Positions 33,137-40,851 of a DNA stretch of 41,971 nt are shown here, piece by piece. How positions within the stretch are numbered: position 1 is the stretch's first letter; each line of letters starts with the position of its first letter. Origin of the DNA: Patescibacteria group bacterium. Lineage in GTDB: Bacteria; Patescibacteriota; Patescibacteriia; Patescibacteriales; GWC2-42-12. Where the stretch lies: contig JAQVNC010000004.1 in the NCBI GenBank assembly GCA_028703305.1, positions 1 to 41,971 on the forward strand. The letters are read 5' to 3'. A model generated the notes under the pieces. That model worked only from the letters and a program-made list of their open reading frames with translations, ran no database searches and was not told the origin of the DNA. Position numbers and translations under genes: made by a program.

Positions 33137-34069
33137 ATGGAAAAACAAAATGCTAAATTCGCGTTTTTTTACCTGCTATCGCTGGTGGCTTTAATTTTTA
33201 TGTCAATCTCCACCGGCATGGTAATTTTTCAGATTATTAATAAATTAGTGGTGGATGATTTAAGTTTGGCGCCTGGAGGTTTTATGCAGGACACTTTAAG
33301 GTTCGCCATTTCCGCCATTATTATCGCCGCGCCGATTTATTTCGTAATGATGTGGCTTATAAACAAAAATTTGCTTGCCGGTAAATTAGAGAAAGAATCC
33401 GGCATCAGAAAATGGCTGACTTATTTCATTCTATTGGTATCAGCCGTAGTTATGATCAGCTGGTTTATCGCCACGATTAACAGTTTCCTAAATGGCGAGT
33501 TGTCGCTTAAATTTATTTTAAAGTCTCTAACGTCAATTTTAATCTCCGCCTTGATTTTTAGTTTTTACCTTTACGACATCAGGCGTGGCGAGGTCAGTAA
33601 AAATAATTATATTATAAAAACTTTTTATTATGGTTCCATCGCTGTCGTGGCGGCGGCTTTAATTACCAGTTTTTTCTTTATTGATTCTCCGACCGTGGTT
33701 AGAAATCAAAAATATGATCAGGCGATTATAAATAAATTTTCACAGATTGACGGCGCTGTTAACGCTTACTATGGAGAAAATAAGAAATTGCCGGCCGGTT
33801 TAAAAGATTTATTAGGCGGCGGTTCAACTTACTATATTACAGAAAATGATATTATTGATCCGGGAACCAATAAAGTTTTTGAATATAAAGTGGCTGTTAA
33901 GGACGCTTACGAGCTTTGCGCCGCTTTTAAGACAGAAAATAAAAGCCAAGCCAATGATAAAGCGTATTATGTGGATACGCGCTGGCTGCATGACGCCGGC
34001 TACCAGTGCTTAAAACAAAGGGTGACTTTGTTAGACAGTAAAACCCCGGCTTCCGTACCGGTAAGGTAA
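33137..34069 (+). CDS. DUF5671-like membrane protein with periplasmic/exposed tail
   Basis: A 310-residue protein from ATG 33137 (MEKQNAKFAFFYLLSLVALIF). An upstream in-frame TTG at 33113 would add 8 residues that overlap the repeat edge. Four hydrophobic helices (about 8-30, 54-76, 91-112, 122-142) match DUF5671, followed by a fifth at about 162-182. A soluble C-terminal domain (about 185-310) contains YDQAIINKFSQIDGAVNAYYGENKKLPAGLKDLL, which recalls the start of type II/IV pilin-like globular domains. Function unknown. Confidence 0.65.
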   Translation: MEKQNAKFAFFYLLSLVALIFMSISTGMVIFQIINKLVVDDLSLAPGGFMQDTLRFAISAIIIAAPIYFVMMWLINKNLLAGKLEKESGIRKWLTYFILLVSAVVMISWFIATINSFLNGELSLKFILKSLTSILISALIFSFYLYDIRRGEVSKNNYIIKTFYYGSIAVVAAALITSFFFIDSPTVVRNQKYDQAIINKFSQIDGAVNAYYGENKKLPAGLKDLLGGGSTYYITENDIIDPGTNKVFEYKVAVKDAYELCAAFKTENKSQANDKAYYVDTRWLHDAGYQCLKQRVTLLDSKTPASVPVR

Positions 34070-34073
34070 GCCG

Positions 34074-34140
34074 TTGACTTTAACTATAAAATATTGTTAA
34101 ATTAAATAAAATAAGCCTAAGGAGAAATCCTTGGGCTTTA
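34074..34140 (+). promoter_or_regulatory. Promoter-like site followed by a terminator-like hairpin
   Basis: TTGACT, 17 bases, TTAAAT at 34074-34102, then AGCCTAAGGA-GAAA-TCCTTGGGCT (34114-34137), a 10-bp stem capped by a GAAA tetraloop, followed by TTTAAT. It may terminate the membrane-protein transcript, start the next unit, or define a very short RNA. Confidence 0.45.
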
Positions 34141-34212
34141 ATATATAATCGGTCTTTAAAATTTTAATTTTTTTAGAATTATTAACATTCTAGGCGAAAG
34201 GAGGGAATGGTA

Positions 34213-34413
34213 GTGAGAGCAGAAACTTTAAGGACGGAAAGATGTATAAAAATCAGGGGAATTAAAGGAAGGCTGGGCCAGCCCAGCGCATGCGATTTAG
34301 TGCCGGGCGAAAAGCTTTGCCTTAAGAAGCTTCAAGGCGCTGAGGAGCCGGGCGTATGCAGAAATTGCATGGCGCCGGAAGTGCAGACAGTAAAACTTCA
34401 AGTTTTCGGGTAG
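34213..34413 (+). CDS. Small Cys-containing unknown protein, first gene of a Shine-Dalgarno-rich group
   Basis: A protein of 66 residues from GTG 34213 (68 from ATG 34207). AAAGGAGGG ends 7 bases before the GTG but only 1 base before the ATG, so GTG is the likelier start. Four Cys are present, two of them as CRNC near the end (VCRNCMAPEVQ). No family is recognised; a small metal-binding protein is possible. It precedes a 43-residue gene and the pyrF-pyrE fusion with similar start signals. Confidence 0.55.
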   Translation: MRAETLRTERCIKIRGIKGRLGQPSACDLVPGEKLCLKKLQGAEEPGVCRNCMAPEVQTVKLQVFG

Positions 34414-34428
34414 AAAGGATGGCGTGCT

Positions 34429-34560
34429 ATGAGCAAAATTTGGAGTAAGATTGTCGCGTCGTTAGCCGGCAGGGGAAATTGCCAGGCCGGAAAAATTGAA
34501 GATCTGAAGAAAAAAGTGGAAAAAGCTCCCGATAAGAAGTCGGGGAGAAAGAAGGGGTGA
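34429..34560 (+). CDS. 43-residue basic small protein upstream of the pyrF-pyrE fusion
   Basis: The frame ATG 34429 to TGA 34558-34560 encodes MSKIWSKIVASLAGRGNCQA followed by a Lys-rich tail. GAAAGGA lies 9 bases upstream. The first ~15 residues could form an amphipathic helix. It ends 7 bases before the next start, whose ribosome-binding site (GGGGTGA) overlaps its stop. Function unknown; it could be a leader peptide for the downstream gene. Confidence 0.5.
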   Translation: MSKIWSKIVASLAGRGNCQAGKIEDLKKKVEKAPDKKSGRKKG

Positions 34561-34567
34561 GAAAAAG

Positions 34568-35992
34568 ATGAAGAAAGAAATGAATCCCAAGAAAAGAATC
34601 ATATTCGCGGCGGACGTGGGGTCGTTGGTTGAGCTTAAACAATATCTGGACGCTTTCGGCGGAGAAATCGGCGCGGTCAAGCTGGGTATGGAAGTTTTGA
34701 CGCATCAGCTTTTGACCGGCGAGCCGATTGTGCCGTATGTGTTGGAAAGCACGCCGTACAAAATCATGTGGGATCTAAAGTACGGGGATATTCCGGCAAC
34801 GGTGGCCGGGGCGGCCAAAGAGATCGCCAAGTACGGCCAGGGCCGCATTTTGGGCTTTACAGTCCATTGTTCGGCCGGTAAAAGGGCGCTTGAGGATGCC
34901 GTCAAAGCGGTGAAGGAAAATTTCGGCGCTGGCTCCGACGCTCCTATGGTTATCGCGGTTACTTTGCTCACATCTCTGGACAGGAGTGATTTAGAGGCGA
35001 TGGGCATTCAGGGAGCTCCCGAAGAGGTGGTTATACGCTGGGCGCAACTAGCAGCTGATGCCGGGGTGCAGGCGATAGTCTGTTCTCCCAAGGAAACGGC
35101 TAAAGTCTTGGCCATCAATCCGGCTTTCATGGTTATCAGTCCGGGCATCAGGTTCGCTGGATCGGATCTGGGTACGCAGAAACGCGTTACCACGCCCGGC
35201 GAGGCGGTGGCTAACGGTGCCAGCTATATCGTCATGGGTTCGGATTTGCGCAAGGGCAATCCGTTAATGAACGCCAGACGGGCGGCGGGCGAAATCGTAG
35301 CCGTGAAGTATAAACCATTGATCAAGGAAGATATTGCAGCTATTTTCGGCAATATGCGGGCAATCTATGACGACAATCACTTCGTCTACACCAAGGGCGG
35401 GCACGGTAAGGCTTATGTTAACAAAGATGACATTTACGTCGACCCGGACCAACTCTCATTGCTGTGCAAAGAAATTGCGTATCAAGCCAGAGATTGGGGG
35501 ATCAACGTAGTTTGCGGGCCGACGGTCGGAGGCGTGTTGGTCGCCAATCGTGTGACCGAGTGGTTGCGGCGCTTTACGGGCGACGTTTCAATCATGGCTG
35601 TGTTTGCGGATGAAAGCCCGGATGGCCGAGTGCTTAAGCGTGGTTATCCGTCCAGGGTTCTTGGCAGGAGAGTGTTGGTGGTGGAGGACGTGCTCAATAC
35701 TGGCGGTTCGGCCGCGGCGACAGTCAAGGCGGTTCAGGCGGCTGGCGGAGAAGTGGTTAGCTGCTTTGCTTTATGCAACCGCAGTGCGGATAAAAAGGCG
35801 ACAACGGAATTGATCGGGGTGACGCTGGATGCTTTGCTGGAGGTGGACATGGATAATTTTCCGGCAGATGCATGCCCCTATTGCGAGCAAGGCAGGCCGA
35901 TAAACCAAGAGCTAGGTCATGGCATAAAATTCCTTAAGGAGATGGCCAAAAGCGACCTGGAAAAGGCTACAAGACTAGGCTGGAGGGCATAA
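34568..35992 (+). CDS. Bifunctional OMP decarboxylase - orotate phosphoribosyltransferase (PyrF-PyrE order)
   Basis: A 474-residue fusion for the last two steps of UMP synthesis. The N-terminal OMP decarboxylase has FAADVGS, VKLGMEVL, the catalytic DLKYGDIPATV (Asp69, Lys71, Asp74) and the phosphate loop SPGIR (191-195). The C-terminal orotate phosphoribosyltransferase (about 250-474) has the PRPP motif VLVVEDVLNTGGS (369-381). The order is decarboxylase first, the reverse of animal UMP synthase. A CxxC (CPYC) near residue 442 is unusual. A GGGGTGA ribosome-binding site and GC-richer codons set it apart from neighbours. A strong terminator follows. No other pyrimidine genes are in view. Confidence 0.9.
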   Translation: MKKEMNPKKRIIFAADVGSLVELKQYLDAFGGEIGAVKLGMEVLTHQLLTGEPIVPYVLESTPYKIMWDLKYGDIPATVAGAAKEIAKYGQGRILGFTVHCSAGKRALEDAVKAVKENFGAGSDAPMVIAVTLLTSLDRSDLEAMGIQGAPEEVVIRWAQLAADAGVQAIVCSPKETAKVLAINPAFMVISPGIRFAGSDLGTQKRVTTPGEAVANGASYIVMGSDLRKGNPLMNARRAAGEIVAVKYKPLIKEDIAAIFGNMRAIYDDNHFVYTKGGHGKAYVNKDDIYVDPDQLSLLCKEIAYQARDWGINVVCGPTVGGVLVANRVTEWLRRFTGDVSIMAVFADESPDGRVLKRGYPSRVLGRRVLVVEDVLNTGGSAAATVKAVQAAGGEVVSCFALCNRSADKKATTELIGVTLDALLEVDMDNFPADACPYCEQGRPINQELGHGIKFLKEMAKSDLEKATRLGWRA

Positions 35993-36018
35993 AATAAAAG
36001 AGGGGAAAAAGTTTCAAT

Positions 36019-36062
36019 CCGGCCCGTTCGCTCACCAAGAGTGAATTGAGGCCGGTTTTTTT
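36019..36062 (+). terminator. Intrinsic terminator after the pyrF-pyrE fusion
   Basis: CCGGCC/GGCCGG base with an inner stem TTCGCTC/GAGTGAA around ACCAA, followed by a run of seven T. Confidence 0.88.
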
Positions 36063-36077
36063 ATTGGGAAAATAATT

Positions 36078-36106
36078 TTGCTTAAAAATAATTTTTGAGC
36101 TATAAT
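36078..36106 (+). promoter_or_regulatory. Promoter of the YbaK-scpA unit
   Basis: TTGCTT, 17 bases, TATAAT; the expected start lies about 30 bases before ATG 36143. Confidence 0.65.
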
Positions 36107-36142
36107 AAACAATATCAATACTAATTATTAACAATAAAATTT

Positions 36143-36661
36143 ATGGCAAAAACTACAAAATTTCCTCAAAAATTAGCCAAATATTTAGAGAAAGCCGGAA
36201 TTAAACATAATGTCTTGGAACATAAAACCGTGTACACGGCCTATGACGCGGCCGCGACCATGGGAAAAAAATTAAATGAAATAGTAAAATCCCTTTTGGT
36301 GGCCGCGGATAAAGATTATTATATGGTATTATTGCCGGCTGATCACAATCTGGAAATGAAAAAGCTGGCGGATTTTATTTCTAAAGCCACCGGCCAGAAA
36401 GTTAAAGCGGTTAAAATACCCGGCGAAGCGGTTATGGAAAAATTGTTAAAAGTTAAAGCCGGCGCCATAAGCGCTTTCGGCGGTTTGCATAAACTGCCCG
36501 TGGTTATGGAAAAAAAATTAGCTAAAGCTAAAAAAGCGGTCTTCGCTTCCGGCAGTTTTAACCACTCGGTGGAAATGGCGGTTAAGGATTTTATTAAATT
36601 AGAAAATGCCATGCTCGGCAATTTTGGGATTAAAAAGAAAGTGGCGTTGGTGAAGAAATAA
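36143..36661 (+). CDS. YbaK/EbsC-like aminoacyl-tRNA deacylase
   Basis: A 172-residue protein of the YbaK/ProX fold. It has LEKAGIKHNVLEHKTVYTAYDAAATMGKKLNEIVKSLLV, the N-terminal block with the usual 'H..V.TA..AA...G....IVK.L' pattern. KAGAISAFGG corresponds to the substrate-loop 'G.vspfgl' block. Family members hydrolyse mischarged tRNAs (Cys-tRNA-Pro, Ala-tRNA-Pro and others); the specificity here is not predictable. It has its own promoter, and scpA begins 3 bases after its stop. Confidence 0.85.
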   Translation: MAKTTKFPQKLAKYLEKAGIKHNVLEHKTVYTAYDAAATMGKKLNEIVKSLLVAADKDYYMVLLPADHNLEMKKLADFISKATGQKVKAVKIPGEAVMEKLLKVKAGAISAFGGLHKLPVVMEKKLAKAKKAVFASGSFNHSVEMAVKDFIKLENAMLGNFGIKKKVALVKK

Positions 36662-36664
36662 ATT

Positions 36665-37372
36665 ATGAATTTCAAAATAGATAAATTTGAAGGTCCCTTG
36701 GGGCTACTTTTGCAATTGATTGAAAGGGAAGAGATGGATATTACGGAGATCAGCCTGGCTAAAATCGCGGACCAATACATAGAATATATTAAACAGGCCA
36801 AGACGCTTAAGCCGGAAGAACTGGCTGATTTTTTGGTTGTGGCCGCTAAATTATTATTAATCAAATCCAGGGCGCTTTTGCCATTTTTAAGAGGCGAGGA
36901 GGAAGAGGAAATTCAGGAATTTGAGCATCAATTAAGGATGTATAAAGAGTTTTTGGAAGCGGCTAAAAAAATTGAAGCCATAATCGGAAAAAAGCGGTTT
37001 AGTTTCGCGCGCGAATTCAACCGCCAGGCGTTTTTGGCCAGCGCCAATATTTTTTCGCCGCCTAAAAATTTAAAGGCCGTTGATTTAAAAACAGTATTTA
37101 AGGAAATTATTGAAAATATCAGGCCGGCCGCTGATCCGCTTGAGGAAAAAAATTTAGAGAAAATAGTTAATATTGAAGATAAAATTTTAGCGATCCAGCA
37201 GATTCTTCTGGAAAAGATAAAAATTAGCTTTAATCATATTCTGGCCGGCGCTAAAAATAAAACCGAAGTAATCGTAAGCTTTTTAGCCATGCTGGAGTTA
37301 ATCAAGCAAAGAGATATTACCGTAGTGCAGGGCGGGTTGTTTGAGGAGATTGAGATAAATAGAATGAGTTAA
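36665..37372 (+). CDS. scpA: Segregation and condensation protein A
   Basis: A 235-residue kleisin. The N-terminal SMC-binding part is typical (FKIDKFEGPLGLLLQLIEREEMDITEISLAKIADQYIEYI, then ELADFLVVAAKLLLIKSRALLP). The acidic linker EEEEEIQEF and the C-terminal winged-helix region (KTEVIVSFLAMLELIKQRDITVVQ) complete it. It bridges the SMC heads with ScpB to condense DNA. It is followed by a dRS3-like palindrome and then scpB. Confidence 0.95.
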   Translation: MNFKIDKFEGPLGLLLQLIEREEMDITEISLAKIADQYIEYIKQAKTLKPEELADFLVVAAKLLLIKSRALLPFLRGEEEEEIQEFEHQLRMYKEFLEAAKKIEAIIGKKRFSFAREFNRQAFLASANIFSPPKNLKAVDLKTVFKEIIENIRPAADPLEEKNLEKIVNIEDKILAIQQILLEKIKISFNHILAGAKNKTEVIVSFLAMLELIKQRDITVVQGGLFEEIEINRMS

Positions 37373-37388
37373 TTTTAATAATTTCTAG

Positions 37389-37408
37389 ATTCCCGCCTAC
37401 GCGGGAAT
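37389..37408 (+). repeat. dRS3-like palindrome before scpB
   Basis: ATTCCC-GCCTACGC-GGGAAT, an exact ATTCCC-N8-GGGAAT match in the same orientation as the rplD copy. It ends 15 bases before the scpB ATG. Confidence 0.85.
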
Positions 37409-37423
37409 GACAAAGAGAAATTT

Positions 37424-37975
37424 ATGTCTATTAAAAGCAAGATTGAGTCCTTGTTATTCATTTCCGCTAAGCCTATGGCCGCCAGCCAACTGGCTGATTT
37501 ATTAAAGGCGGACAAAAAAGAAATTATAAAAAGCGCGGATGAACTTTTGGCGGATTATAAAAACCATGAGGCTGGCGTGCAAATTATTAAAGACGGCTTA
37601 AAGTATCAGATGGTCAGCGCGCCCGGAAACGCTAAAATTATCCAGGAATTCATTAAAGATGAAACCACCGGCGAATTATCCAGACCTAGCTTAGAGGCTT
37701 TAACCATTATCGCTTATCGCGGACCGGTTTCAAAAATTGATTTGGATCGGATCAGGGGCGTGAATTGCGCTTTAATTTTAAGAAATTTGCTTTTGCGCGG
37801 CTTGATTGAGGGCAAAGCTGATAAAAAGAAGAATGAAACTTACTACACGGCATCTTTTGATTTTATCCGCTTTATCGGCTTAAATGACATTAAAGAATTG
37901 CCTGATTATGAAAAACTTCATCAAGATGATACCATAGATAGAATGCTAACCGCAGTAAGCGAAGTAATAAAATAA
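37424..37975 (+). CDS. scpB: Segregation and condensation protein B
   Basis: A 183-residue ScpB with two winged-helix domains: SKIESLLFISAKPMAASQLADLL starts the first, and LSRPSLEALTIIAYRGPVSKIDLDRIRGVNCALILRNLLLRGLIE, the family signature, marks the second. It dimerises and binds the ScpA linker. It is preceded and followed by dRS3-like palindromes. Confidence 0.95.
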   Translation: MSIKSKIESLLFISAKPMAASQLADLLKADKKEIIKSADELLADYKNHEAGVQIIKDGLKYQMVSAPGNAKIIQEFIKDETTGELSRPSLEALTIIAYRGPVSKIDLDRIRGVNCALILRNLLLRGLIEGKADKKKNETYYTASFDFIRFIGLNDIKELPDYEKLHQDDTIDRMLTAVSEVIK

Positions 37976-37985
37976 AAAATTCTAG

Positions 37986-38006
37986 ATTCCGGGTCAAGCC
38001 CGGAAT
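37986..38006 (+). repeat. dRS3-like palindrome before the carboxypeptidase gene
   Basis: ATTCCGGG-TCAAG-CCCGGAAT, a perfect 8-bp stem with a 5-base loop, flanked by TCTAG and GACA. It ends 12 bases before ATG 38019. Confidence 0.8.
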
Positions 38007-38018
38007 GACAATGTAATT

Positions 38019-39083
38019 ATGTTCATACCGGCTGCCATCAGTTTAATAATTTCAACCATCTTTTTAAATATCGGTCTCTTAATGGGCGGGCATTTTTTAG
38101 CGCCCAACGCTATTAGTTCGGCTAAGGCCGGGTTAGTTTTGGGCGTAAGCGAATATCAAGCGGCCGGTAAAATTATGGTGGAAGAGGGGAATAATTTTAA
38201 CCAGGCCATAGTTAAAGTAATTGAAGATGCTAAATTGTTGCCTTTGCCGCCTTTGCCGCAGCTGCCGCAATTTAATTTGCCAATGCAAAAACTGCCGCTA
38301 AACCAGGTAAAAGAAGCGGTAGCTGAAACGATTGACTTTGATTTAGCGGCCGAGAATGGGGCGATTTTAGATTGCCAGAATTATAATTTATTTTTTTCCA
38401 AAAGGCCTGATCGAACCTGGCCTATCGCCAGCATAACCAAATTATTTACGGCTTATACCTTTTTGGATTACAACCCCGGCTGGGAGACGATTTACCAGAT
38501 TAAGGCCGAGGATAAGCGCGAAGGCGGGAAAATTTATTTATTTACCGGCGATAGGGTTAAAGTGAAAGATTTATTTTATTTCAGTTTGGTCGGCTCGGAC
38601 AATACCGCTACCGCTGCCTTGGTAAGTTCAACCGGCCTGACCGAAGAAGAATTTGTTGTTAAAGTTAATGATAAAATTAAAGGCCTTGGCCTTAAAAATA
38701 CCAGAATAGTGGACGCGGTCGGCCTTAGAGACGAGAATGTTTCAACTGCCCGCGAGATCGCGCAGTTCGCCGACATTGCTTTGGGCGAGGAAAAAATTAA
38801 TCGCGCCGCTTTAACGAAAAAATATGAATTTACCACCGAACAGGGCAGAAAAAAATCCATCGTTAGCACTAATGAGCTTTTAAATATTTTTCCCGAGCAA
38901 GATATCAGTATGTTGGGCGGGAAAACCGGCCACATCAATTCTTCCGGTTATTGCTTGGTCGGTAAGTTCAAGAATGCCAACGGCCAGGCCATCGTTACCG
39001 TGGTTTTAGGCGCGGACAGCGAAGCCAGCCGCTTCGGCTTAACCAAGAAATTAGTTGATTTGTATTATAACAATAAGCCATAA
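38019..39083 (+). CDS. D-alanyl-D-alanine carboxypeptidase (PBP5/6-like)
   Basis: A 354-residue penicillin-binding-type serine peptidase. It has an N-terminal hydrophobic anchor (about 4-24), then a Pro/Leu-rich linker (about 74-93). The catalytic domain follows with SITK (Ser138, Lys141), SDN (Ser193-Asn195) and KTG (302-304). It trims the pentapeptide of peptidoglycan at the outer face of the membrane. It lacks the long C-terminal domain of Escherichia coli PBP5; attachment is by the N-terminus. It indicates a peptidoglycan wall. Confidence 0.92.
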   Translation: MFIPAAISLIISTIFLNIGLLMGGHFLAPNAISSAKAGLVLGVSEYQAAGKIMVEEGNNFNQAIVKVIEDAKLLPLPPLPQLPQFNLPMQKLPLNQVKEAVAETIDFDLAAENGAILDCQNYNLFFSKRPDRTWPIASITKLFTAYTFLDYNPGWETIYQIKAEDKREGGKIYLFTGDRVKVKDLFYFSLVGSDNTATAALVSSTGLTEEEFVVKVNDKIKGLGLKNTRIVDAVGLRDENVSTAREIAQFADIALGEEKINRAALTKKYEFTTEQGRKKSIVSTNELLNIFPEQDISMLGGKTGHINSSGYCLVGKFKNANGQAIVTVVLGADSEASRFGLTKKLVDLYYNNKP

Positions 39084-39109
39084 GCTAAGTGGTTGTCCGG
39101 GTTTGTTTG

Positions 39110-39118
39110 TGATATAAT
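39110..39118 (+). promoter_or_regulatory. Extended -10 promoter of tpiA-fba
   Basis: TGATATAAT, with TTGTCC 14 bases before the -10 as a poorly spaced -35. It lies about 70 bases before the tpiA ATG. Confidence 0.5.
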
Positions 39119-39150
39119 TATTAGAGAAGAATTTTAATTAAATAATCTGG

Positions 39151-39187
39151 ATTCCCGCCTGCCTGTCCGGTAGGCAGGCCTGCGTCT
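39151..39187 (+). repeat. Half dRS3-like element with an inserted GC palindrome before tpiA
   Basis: The left half ATTCCCGCC, preceded by CTGG as in other copies, is followed by GCCTGCC/GGCAGGC around TGTCCGGTA. The right half (GGGAATGAC) is missing, and the tpiA ATG follows at once. Confidence 0.65.
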
Positions 39188-39189
39188 AT

Positions 39190-39954
39190 ATGCCAAAAAA
39201 ATATATTATTGCCAATTGGAAAATGAATTTAAATTTTGCTGAAACTTTAAGCTTGGCTAAAAAATTTAAGGAAAAATTCTCCGGCTTTGATAAAGGAGAA
39301 GTAGCGATTTGCCCGTCAACTTCCGCTTTGCATGAAGTGGGCAAAATTTTAAAGGGCGGTAAAATAAAGCTTGGCGCCCAAAACGCATTTTGGGAAGAAA
39401 CCGGAGCTTATACCGGCGAAGTTTCGCCGGGGATGCTTGCCGAGATAGGCTGCCGCTATGTTATTTTAGGCCATAGCGAAAGGCGAAAAAATTTATTTGA
39501 AAATTATGAAATAATAAATAAAAAAGTCAGAGCGGTTGTTAAAAATGAAAAGCTAATACCTGTAATTTGCATTGGCGAAAGCTTTGAAGAAAGAAAAACC
39601 GACCGCCGCGATTTTATTTTAGTGGAACAGCTTGAACAGGCTTTGTCCGGAGTGAAAGTTTTCGGCGATCAGCGAATTATTATCGCTTATGAACCGATTT
39701 GGGCGATTGGCACCGGTACGGCCATAGAACCGGCCGAGGCCGAATACGCGCATAAAATTATTAAGCTGGCTTTAAATGATATTGTCGGCATGCGGGTGGT
39801 CAGCAAGAATTTTAGCATAATTTACGGCGGCAGCATTAGCTCAAAAAATGTTAAAAGTTTTGCCAACCTGGAAGATATGAATGGCTTGTTGGTCGGCGGC
39901 GCCAGCCTAAAGGCCGATGAATTTTTAAAAATCGCTAAAGAAATAACTAAGTAA
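39190..39954 (+). CDS. tpiA: Triosephosphate isomerase
   Basis: A 254-residue TIM barrel interconverting dihydroxyacetone phosphate and glyceraldehyde 3-phosphate. Active-site motifs are present: ANWKMN (Lys11), GHSERR (His95 equivalent), AYEPIWAIGTG with the catalytic Glu, and the phosphate-binding IIYGGSI and GLLVGGASL. Length is normal. It overlaps nothing but is followed by fba after a single base, so the two consecutive glycolytic enzymes are coupled. Confidence 0.97.
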   Translation: MPKKYIIANWKMNLNFAETLSLAKKFKEKFSGFDKGEVAICPSTSALHEVGKILKGGKIKLGAQNAFWEETGAYTGEVSPGMLAEIGCRYVILGHSERRKNLFENYEIINKKVRAVVKNEKLIPVICIGESFEERKTDRRDFILVEQLEQALSGVKVFGDQRIIIAYEPIWAIGTGTAIEPAEAEYAHKIIKLALNDIVGMRVVSKNFSIIYGGSISSKNVKSFANLEDMNGLLVGGASLKADEFLKIAKEITK

Positions 39955-39955
39955 T

Positions 39956-40831
39956 ATGCTAGTTCACATAAAAGATTTGGTTCAGGACGGTAAAAAACAC
40001 GGCTATGCCGTCGGAGCCTTTAATATTACCAATTTGGAATCGGTTTTAGGTGTGGCCCGGGCCGCGGTTAAAGCCGGCTCGCCGGCCATAATTCAGGTTT
40101 CGGAAAGCGCCATAAAATATATGGGGCTTAAGCCGATAACCCATATAGTTTCAACGGTGGCTAAAAACGTGGCGGCCAGCGTGCCGATTGCTTTGCATCT
40201 TGACCATGGCACAAGCCTGGACACGGTTTTTGAATGCATTAATTCCGGTTTTACTTCCGTGCATATTGACGCCTCAAATTTACCCTTGGACGAAAATATA
40301 AATTTAACCAAGCAGGTTGTAAAAATAGCCCACGCCAAACGGGTCTGGGTTCAGGGCGAAGTCGGCGCCATGGTTGGTTCGCATGGAGATATTAAAAGCA
40401 AACTAAAAGAAATACCGCTGGCTAAATTGGATGAGGTTGTTAAATTTGTTAAAGAGACTAAGATTGATACTGTCGCGGCGGCCATCGGCACGGCGCACGG
40501 CGTGCACATTAACGAAGATATTGTTTTCAGCCTGCTTAAAGATATAAAAAATAAAACTAAAATTCCCTTTGTTTTACACGGCGGTTCCGGCGTGCCTGAC
40601 GCTAAAATAAGAAGAGCCATAAAAGAAGGCGTAAATATAATTAATATCGGCACCGATTTAAAAGTTGCTTTTTGCCGGACTTTAATTGAAGTTTGCTTAA
40701 AAAACAGTGAAGAAACCGATCCTAGAAATTTATTAAAGCCGACTATCGCGGCTATTGAAAAAGTGGTTTATGAAAAAATGAAACTTTTCGGCAGCGCCGG
40801 CCGGGCCGGCGGCAGTAAAATAAAAACTTAA
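39956..40831 (+). CDS. fba: Class II fructose-bisphosphate aldolase
   Basis: A 291-residue zinc aldolase that splits fructose 1,6-bisphosphate. It has ALHLDHGTSLDTVFECINSGFTSVHIDAS (zinc His and catalytic Asp), EVGAMVGSHGD, AIGTAHGVH, LHGGSGVPD and NIGTDLK, in the family order. It could instead act on tagatose bisphosphate, as class II members vary. It starts one base after tpiA. Confidence 0.93.
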   Translation: MLVHIKDLVQDGKKHGYAVGAFNITNLESVLGVARAAVKAGSPAIIQVSESAIKYMGLKPITHIVSTVAKNVAASVPIALHLDHGTSLDTVFECINSGFTSVHIDASNLPLDENINLTKQVVKIAHAKRVWVQGEVGAMVGSHGDIKSKLKEIPLAKLDEVVKFVKETKIDTVAAAIGTAHGVHINEDIVFSLLKDIKNKTKIPFVLHGGSGVPDAKIRRAIKEGVNIINIGTDLKVAFCRTLIEVCLKNSEETDPRNLLKPTIAAIEKVVYEKMKLFGSAGRAGGSKIKT

Positions 40832-40851
40832 AAAAATAATTTAGTTTCAGT

